The translations under genes and the position numbers were made by a program. A DNA stretch of 56,830 nt, taken from Streptoalloteichus tenebrarius. GTDB lineage: Bacteria > Actinomycetota > Actinomycetes > Mycobacteriales > Pseudonocardiaceae. Position 1 is the stretch's first letter, and each line of letters opens with the position of its first letter. Below are positions 52,087-56,830 of this stretch, one piece after another. Below the pieces are notes generated by a model, which saw only the letters and a list, made by a program, of their open reading frames with translations, had not been told where the DNA came from and did not search any database. Location of the stretch: NCBI RefSeq assembly GCF_024171885.1, contig NZ_JAMTCP010000044.1, forward strand, positions 1 to 56,830. The letters are read 5' to 3'.

Positions 52087-52495
52087 ATTCTGGCGTGGTC
52101 TCCCGGCCCTGGCACCGCCTGACCGCCCTCCCACCTCCCCGCTTCGCCACGGCCCAGACTTCCGTCGGGATCTCCCGGGCCAGGCGGCCCCGATCCGCCG
52201 TGCCGGCTCCTCCCGCAGGTCCTTTTCGACGCGCGATATCGGAACGCGTCTTCTTCTGAATCCGGGCAGGACAATGCAAGTCGCATGAGAAGCCGGTTTT
52301 CACGCTTCGCTCCGGGCAAGTCCTGGCCGCCGGGTCGGTTCGCTCAGGCCGGGCATCCCTCGCTCTGGCGCCTTTCGACGCCCCGATCCCGACGGTCATG
52401 ACGAGTTCTCGGGTTCTGATCGCCCTTCCGGGTATTCCCGGTGGCCGGCAGGGCGACCCGCCCCGGAAACACTCCGGCGGCACCTACCCCGGGCC
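52087..52495. other. intergenic region with lower GC, no gene supported
   Basis: About 400 bp lie between a terminator and a leaderless promoter. Part of it (52225-52320) is less GC-rich than its surroundings. A leftward frame of 155 codons is open here but starts without a ribosome binding site and has no recognisable domain. Confidence 0.5.
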
Positions 52496-52501
52496 TACCC
52501 T
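52496..52501 (+). promoter_or_regulatory. leaderless -10 box TACCCT
   Basis: TACCCT is followed by exactly 7 nt and ATG 52509, which fixes the start of the deacetylase gene. Confidence 0.6.
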
Positions 52502-52508
52502 GTCGCCA

Positions 52509-53246
52509 ATGACGGATGCCTTAGACGAGCCCACGAGGGACGTGCAGCGCGTGCTGGTGGTCACCGCCCATCCCGACGACGTGGACTTCGGCGCGGCCGG
52601 GACCGTCGCGACCTGGACCGCCGGCGGAGCCGACGTGGCCTACTGCGTCTGCACCTCCGGCGAGGCGAGCGGGGAGCCCAACGCCCCGCCAGGGGAGACG
52701 GCGCGCACGCGCGAGGCCGAGCAGCGGGCCGCCGCCGAGGAGGTGGGCGTGCGCGAGGTCTTCTTCCTCCGCCACCCCGACGGGCGGTTGACCCCGTCGC
52801 TGGAGCTGCGACGGGACATCACGCGGGTGATCCGCCGGTTCCGGCCGCACCGCGTGCTGACCTGGTCCCCCGAGATCAACTGGGAATTCCTGGTCACGTC
52901 GCACCCCGACCACCGGGCGGCGGGCGAGGCGGCCCTGGCCGCCGTCTACCCGGACGCCCGCAACCCGCACGCCCACCCCGAGCTGCTGGCGAACGAGGGC
53001 CTCCAGCCGTGGACGGTGTCCGAGCTGTGGCTGGCCGACGGCCCGCCGGAGCGCCGCAACCGCGTGGTGGACGTGACCGACGTGTTCCCGGCGAAGCTCG
53101 CCGCGCTCCGCGCGCACCGGTCCCAGACCGGCCACCTCCCCGACCTGGAGGGGGACACGCGGGGCTGGCTGGCGGCCACGGCCCGGCGGTTCGGGCTGCC
53201 GGAGGGCCGGTTGGCCGAGACGTTCCAGGTGGTGAACACCGCGTAA
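52509..53246 (+). CDS. PIG-L family deacetylase
   Basis: This encodes 245 residues. VLVVTAHPDDVDFGAAGTVATW carries the zinc-binding HPDD, FFLRHPDGRL follows, and TSHPDHRAAGEAAL gives the second His motif. PIG-L/LmbE enzymes remove N-acetyl groups from sugars such as GlcNAc-inositol in mycothiol work, or from antibiotic precursors. The exact substrate is not clear. ATG 52509 is supported by the leaderless -10 box. The next gene starts 18 bp downstream, so the two may be co-transcribed. Confidence 0.92.
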   Translation: MTDALDEPTRDVQRVLVVTAHPDDVDFGAAGTVATWTAGGADVAYCVCTSGEASGEPNAPPGETARTREAEQRAAAEEVGVREVFFLRHPDGRLTPSLELRRDITRVIRRFRPHRVLTWSPEINWEFLVTSHPDHRAAGEAALAAVYPDARNPHAHPELLANEGLQPWTVSELWLADGPPERRNRVVDVTDVFPAKLAALRAHRSQTGHLPDLEGDTRGWLAATARRFGLPEGRLAETFQVVNTA

Positions 53247-53264
53247 CCGGGTGGGCCACCCGAG

Positions 53265-54413
53265 GTGACGGGGGTGAGGAAGGTCGAGACGCACAGCGGG
53301 CACGAGGCCGGACGCCCCGCGGGACCGCCGGGCGAACGCGCCAGGACGTCCTCAGCACCCTCCCCACCCTCTCCGCCCTTGACTCCGTCGGTCCCGTCGG
53401 GGTCGCCGACGGCGGGCGTCGCGCCGCGCGCCCGGGTCCGGCTCGCCGTGCTCCCGGCCGCCCGGCCGTCCCCCCCACCCCCCGGGCGCGGGTCGGGGCC
53501 CCGACGGCAGGCGCGGGAGGCGCGGTCGGCCGCCGCCGGGGCCGGCCGCCCGCTTCCCGGCGTCGACGCCGAACCGACCGCCGAACCGACCGGGCTGTGC
53601 GGCTTCGACCTGGGCTCGGTGCCGGCGTCGGTGACCCCGCCCAGGAGCTGGCGGCGGGCCGCGTGGCTCAGCGGCTCGGTCGGGGGCGGGGTGGCGGTGG
53701 CGCTGCTGGTCCTGGGCGCGGTGCTGGGCGGCCCGGGGCGCCAGGCGAACCGCATGGACGGGCTGCCCGGCTACCCCAGCGAGTTTCGCTTCCCGGAGTC
53801 CCGACCGGCGACGCCCACCTCCCGCCCGGGAAACCCGCCGAACGAGTCCGGCCCCACCCGCGACGACACCCGGACGAGCGAGCCCGAACAGCGGCCCACC
53901 GAGCCCGTCATGGCCCTGGCCGCCTCCCCGGCCCACCATCACCCCGTGACGGAGGCGGCGGCGCGGAACGTGACGCCGACGCCCGCCGCGACGACCCACG
54001 CCCACCCGACCAGCGCGCCGCCCCGCACCACCGAACCGCTGGGCCGCCGGATCCCACCCAAGGTCACGACGGTGCCGAACCAGGGCGCCGCCGGGACCGA
54101 CCCCGACAAGCTCCGGAAGACGACGGTGCAGTTCTACGAGGGCGTCGGCCGCGGGCTGGACGGCGTCACCGACCTGCTCGCCGACGACCTCCGACGGGAC
54201 GGGGCGGCCCTGCTCAACCAGCAGTTCGGCGACGTGGTGGGCACACGGGTCGAGGAGATCGTCATCGACCCCGCCAGGGGCGTGACCATCTCGGTGCTCC
54301 GCGTGGAGCACCGCGACGGCACCGTCACGACGGAACGGCGGGAGCTGCGGTTCGCCGTCGCCCCTCGGCCACTCGTCAGCGGCGAGCGTCTCCTCTCCCG
54401 CGCCCAACGGTGA
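53265..54413 (+). CDS. single-pass membrane protein upstream of a kinase locus
   Basis: This encodes 382 residues from GTG 53265; the start is uncertain because the first 100 residues are Pro/Ser/Arg-rich. A CGFDLGSVPASVTPP stretch precedes one membrane helix (about 133-155, WLSGSVGGGVAVALLVLGAVLGG). A Pro/Thr/His-rich linker then leads to a C-terminal globular domain (about 283-382, TVQFYEGVGRGLDGVTDLLADDL...RVEEIVIDPARGVTISVLRVEHRDG). The topology resembles anti-sigma-like or kinase-associated surface proteins. It shares this design with the next gene. Function is unknown. Confidence 0.65.
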   Translation: MTGVRKVETHSGHEAGRPAGPPGERARTSSAPSPPSPPLTPSVPSGSPTAGVAPRARVRLAVLPAARPSPPPPGRGSGPRRQAREARSAAAGAGRPLPGVDAEPTAEPTGLCGFDLGSVPASVTPPRSWRRAAWLSGSVGGGVAVALLVLGAVLGGPGRQANRMDGLPGYPSEFRFPESRPATPTSRPGNPPNESGPTRDDTRTSEPEQRPTEPVMALAASPAHHHPVTEAAARNVTPTPAATTHAHPTSAPPRTTEPLGRRIPPKVTTVPNQGAAGTDPDKLRKTTVQFYEGVGRGLDGVTDLLADDLRRDGAALLNQQFGDVVGTRVEEIVIDPARGVTISVLRVEHRDGTVTTERRELRFAVAPRPLVSGERLLSRAQR

Positions 54414-54568
54414 GCGACGCACACGCGAGCCGTAGTCGTTGCTCCGCGCGGGTGACCCGTTCGCACCGCTCGTCGCCTCGGAGGGGTGAACCGCTGCCTT
54501 CCCCTGGCGCACCCCCGGCTGATCACGGTACGAGTTCTGCCGACCACAGACGGTACGGAGGCAGGACC

Positions 54569-55393
54569 GTGGACCCTTCGCCGAGCGGTCGCCGTCATCC
54601 CAGGGCGGGCTCGATCAGCGTCGCCGAACTCATCGGCCAGCACCCCCGGCCGGTGCGCATCCCACCCTCGCACGTCGTCGACGCGGACCGGCTCGTCGAG
54701 GAACTCCTCGGCCCGGCCCCGGCCGACGACGCCGACGACGACCCGCGCGGGGCCGGCCGGGCGCGGCGGTTCGCCGGCCTCGCGCTCGGCGCGCTCGTGC
54801 TGTGCGGCGCCGTCGCCGCGGCGGCCGTGCTCACCGGCTCCCCGCCCCGCGGGGGCGCGACCACCGGGTCGGCCGGCGCGCCCACCCAGATCAGCGGAGT
54901 CGCCGCCCTGCGGCCCGACGTCCTCGACCGCGGGCTGCCCGGCCGGAGGGAGACCGCGGGCGCGGCGGGCGTGGCCACGACCACGGGGGCGACCCCGACC
55001 CGGCCCGCCGAGCGCGGCGGCCCGACCACGACGGCCACCGGGGTGGGCACCCGGTCCATCACCACCGACCCGTCGGCCGGCGGGCTCGGCTCCGGCGTGG
55101 AGGTGGTCAGGGAGTTCTACCGCCTGCTCGCCGTCGACCCCCACGCCGCGTTCGCCCTGCTCGACCCCGGCCTCCACGGAGGCGACCCGACCGGCTTCAC
55201 CGCCCCGTGGCAGGGCGTGCGGGCCGTGCGGCTGGAGGAGGTGACGCCCCGGCCCGACGGGTCGGTGGAGGCGCGGACGGCGATCCACCAGGCGGACGGC
55301 GGCTGGCTGCGCGTCCGCCAGCTCCTGTTCGTCAGCGAGACCAACCCGCCCAGGATCACCGGCGCGCGGTTGTTGTCGGCGCAACGGGGGTGA
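54569..55393 (+). CDS. single-pass membrane protein with SnoaL-like C-terminal domain
   Basis: This encodes 274 residues from GTG 54569, with GGAGGCAGG upstream. The cytoplasmic part has SVAELIGQHPRP and VDADRLVEELLG. One membrane helix (about 73-90, FAGLALGALVLCGAVAAAAVL) is followed by a Thr/Gly-rich linker and a C-terminal domain (about 178-270, EVVREFYRLLAVDPHAAFALLDPGL...) that looks like the NTF2/SnoaL fold. It lies upstream of a serine/threonine kinase, as is common for such proteins. The function is not known. Confidence 0.75.
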   Translation: MDPSPSGRRHPRAGSISVAELIGQHPRPVRIPPSHVVDADRLVEELLGPAPADDADDDPRGAGRARRFAGLALGALVLCGAVAAAAVLTGSPPRGGATTGSAGAPTQISGVAALRPDVLDRGLPGRRETAGAAGVATTTGATPTRPAERGGPTTTATGVGTRSITTDPSAGGLGSGVEVVREFYRLLAVDPHAAFALLDPGLHGGDPTGFTAPWQGVRAVRLEEVTPRPDGSVEARTAIHQADGGWLRVRQLLFVSETNPPRITGARLLSAQRG

Positions 55394-55413
55394 CCCGGAG
55401 GCGCCGACCGGGC

Positions 55414-55439
55414 GTTCGGAGCAGGGGACTGCCCCGAAC
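55414..55439 (+). terminator. hairpin after the SnoaL-like protein gene
   Basis: gttcgg (55414-55419) pairs with ccgaac (55434-55439), and inner gcag/ctgc extends the stem around a gggga-type loop with one A-C mismatch. Confidence 0.6.
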
Positions 55440-55877
55440 AGCGGCTGCGTCGGGTTGACTTCCGCCCTCCGTCTTGGAACTGTCAGCGGCTTCCGGTAAC
55501 CAGGATCGGGACCGACAGCCCCCGGCGTGCCCCACGCCACGTCAGGGAGGCGCTAACGCCACGCGCTCCGTGGCGGACTACACAGGAAGACCACCCTCCG
55601 GCGGGCGGACCGGTCGGATGTCCGGATGTCTGCTTCGGCGGACTAGCCTGGCGGCGACCGGCTCCACGCGGCGGGTGGTGGTCCGACGGCGGATCCCCGC
55701 CCCGTATCGTTGGGTGCGGTGGTGCTGACCGTCACGGGGTGATCGAGGAGTGTTTTGCGGATCTTGCTACGGGATCCCCGGAACACCTCCGGGCACCGTC
55801 ACCCCCAGCACAGATACAGAGCCCAGTCCGATTCCACTGGCGTTCAGTTCGGCCCACCCGCGCCCGGCGGGGCCAGC
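55440..55877. other. leader region of the kinase gene
   Basis: About 440 bp without a gene. TTGACT at 55455-55460 with AACTGT 17 bp later (55478-55483) is a weak promoter candidate. A long untranslated leader or a start nearer the kinase are both possible. Confidence 0.4.
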
Positions 55878-55913
55878 ATGAGCGCCGTGACCATCACGGG
55901 GAGCCGCCGGTGA
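55878..55913 (+). CDS. possible 11-codon upstream ORF coupled to the kinase
   Basis: ATG 55878 opens an 11-codon frame (MSAVTITGSRR). Its TGA overlaps the kinase GTG as GTGA. It may only be chance, but the exact 4-bp overlap is the same device used between real genes in the window. Confidence 0.25.
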   Translation: MSAVTITGSRR

Positions 55914-56830
55914 GCGACGAGGGTCGCCTGGTCGCCGGACGCTACCGGTTGCTGCAGCGCCTCGGCAGCGGCGCCATGGGTGTCGTCTGGCAGGCCCATG
56001 ACGAGCGTCTGCACCGCACGGTGGCCGTCAAGGAGTTGCTGCTACAGCCCGGTCTGAGCCGGGAGGAGGCCGACGAGGCCAAACAGCGGGCGATGCGTGA
56101 GGGTCGGATCGCCGCCCGGTTGCAGCACCCCAACGCGGTCACGGTGTTCGACGTGGTCGAGGAGGACGGCGCTCCCTGCCTGGTCATGGAGTACCTGGCG
56201 TCGCGGTCGCTGGCGGCGGTGATGGCCGAGCGGGGCACGCTGCCGCCGGCGGAGGCGGCCCGGATCGGGGCGCAGGTCGCGGCGGCGTTGTCGGCGGCGC
56301 ACGCGGCGGGGATCGTGCACCGGGACATCAAGCCGGGCAACATCCTGTTGGCCGAGGACGGCACGGTGAAGATCACCGATTTCGGGATCTCCCGGGCGAC
56401 CGGTGACGTGACGGTGACCAAGACGGGGATGTTGGCGGGCACGCCGGCGTATCTGGCGCCGGAGGTGGCGCGGGGGCGGGACATCGGTCCGCCCTCGGAT
56501 GTGTTCTCGTTGGGGTCGACGTTGTACGCGGCGGTGGAGGGTGAGCCGCCGTTCGGGTTGAACGAGAACACGTTGGCGTTGTTGCACGCGGTGGCGGCGG
56601 GGAAGGTGAATCCGCCGTCGCAGGCGGGGCCGTTGACGGCGTTGTTGATGCGGTTGTTGCGGTCGGAGCCGGATGAGCGGCCGACGATGGCGCAGGCGCG
56701 GGAGGCGTTGGCGGCGGTGGCGGCGGGCAAGCCGTTGCCGGCGGGGTTGGGTGAGACGGTGGCGGTGGTGCCGCCGTGGCAGTCGGGTGGGGTGACGCAG
56801 GCGGTGGCGACCAAGGCCGTCGCCGCGCCC
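55910..56830 (+). CDS. serine/threonine protein kinase, 3' end cut by window edge
   Basis: The frame is open from GTG 55910 to the window end, 307 codons. It is a Hanks-type kinase: glycine loop LGSGAMGVVW (residues 18-27), Lys41 in VAVKELLL, HRDIKPGNILL with Asp139, DFG at 157-159, the activation loop with TVTKTGMLAGTPAYLAPE, and GPPSDVFSLGSTLYAAVEGEPPF. It phosphorylates proteins at the membrane or in the cytosol. Typical family members continue with a membrane helix and a sensor domain, which lie outside this window. After about 56440 Leu codons become mostly TTG, unlike the first part of the gene. Confidence 0.96.
   Translation, partial: MSDEGRLVAGRYRLLQRLGSGAMGVVWQAHDERLHRTVAVKELLLQPGLSREEADEAKQRAMREGRIAARLQHPNAVTVFDVVEEDGAPCLVMEYLASRSLAAVMAERGTLPPAEAARIGAQVAAALSAAHAAGIVHRDIKPGNILLAEDGTVKITDFGISRATGDVTVTKTGMLAGTPAYLAPEVARGRDIGPPSDVFSLGSTLYAAVEGEPPFGLNENTLALLHAVAAGKVNPPSQAGPLTALLMRLLRSEPDERPTMAQAREALAAVAAGKPLPAGLGETVAVVPPWQSGGVTQAVATKAVAAP

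Noticed and set aside
52016-52483. Leftward frame of 155 codons between the small membrane protein and the PIG-L gene
   Set aside because: It covers a terminator hairpin and a leaderless promoter of the other strand and has no supporting features.

Overview
The window is about 57 kb of very GC-rich chromosomal DNA with GTG/TTG starts, GTGA/ATGA stop-start overlaps and many leaderless promoters. It comes from an actinomycete. The block chorismate mutase - pcrA - M23 peptidase - sucC/sucD - DUF5336 - DUF6350 (PerM-like) - purN/purH has the same order and orientations as Mycobacterium tuberculosis Rv0948c-Rv0957. Together with folD-DUF3017, DUF3558 lipoproteins and DUF1918 proteins this points to Pseudonocardiales, probably an Actinosynnema/Saccharothrix-type genus. 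The genus is inference from gene content only. No rRNA, tRNA, CRISPR array or intact insertion sequence was seen.

Layout. 0-1.4 kb: two DUF3558 lipoproteins behind a small ESX-substrate-like protein. 1.5-3.4 kb: a YdjM-like membrane hydrolase, a lipoprotein and a recent tandem duplication of a DUF1918 gene. 3.6-5.4 kb: a divergent TetR/quinone oxidoreductase pair around a nested palindromic operator. 5.5-9.7 kb: folD-DUF3017, two overlapping transporter genes and a pentapeptide-repeat protein. 9.9-18.2 kb: five co-directional genes built from four exchangeable modules (a YezG-like domain, two unnamed domains called X and Y here, and a C-terminal TNT NAD+ glycohydrolase-like domain); this is the most unusual part of the window. 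18.3-19.2 kb: a frameshifted nitrilase-family pseudogene and a 17-18 bp tandem repeat. 19.2-26.3 kb: the translesion mutasome dnaE2, imuB and imuA', with a LexA box in front of imuA'.

26.6-35 kb: purN-purH, perM-like, DUF5336 and sucC-sucD, each group closed by a strong hairpin. The segment 23.3-30.1 kb is bounded by two inverted copies of a module made of two DnaA boxes, a 38-39 nt spacer and a 46 bp block. 35.6-36.1 kb: a decayed IS5-family transposase. 36.3-43.8 kb: a B12-binding protein, a large membrane protein, a lipase-like hydrolase, an M23 peptidase, a type II thioesterase and thioredoxin. 43.9-47.9 kb: pcrA, a DedA protein and chorismate mutase. Chorismate mutase is preceded by a 20-codon leader peptide with clustered Phe and Tyr codons and two hairpins, which looks like a transcription attenuator. 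47.9-53.2 kb: a 3-hydroxybutyrate dehydrogenase/PucR pair, a histone-deacetylase-like amidohydrolase, a small membrane protein and a PIG-L deacetylase. 53.3-56.8 kb: two single-pass membrane proteins and a serine/threonine protein kinase cut by the window end.

Most genes are housekeeping: folate one-carbon units (folD) feed purine synthesis (purN, purH), and sucCD serves the TCA cycle. DNA repair is represented by pcrA and the SOS mutasome. The accessory interest lies in the YezG/TNT cluster, the DnaA-box module and the aromatic attenuator.
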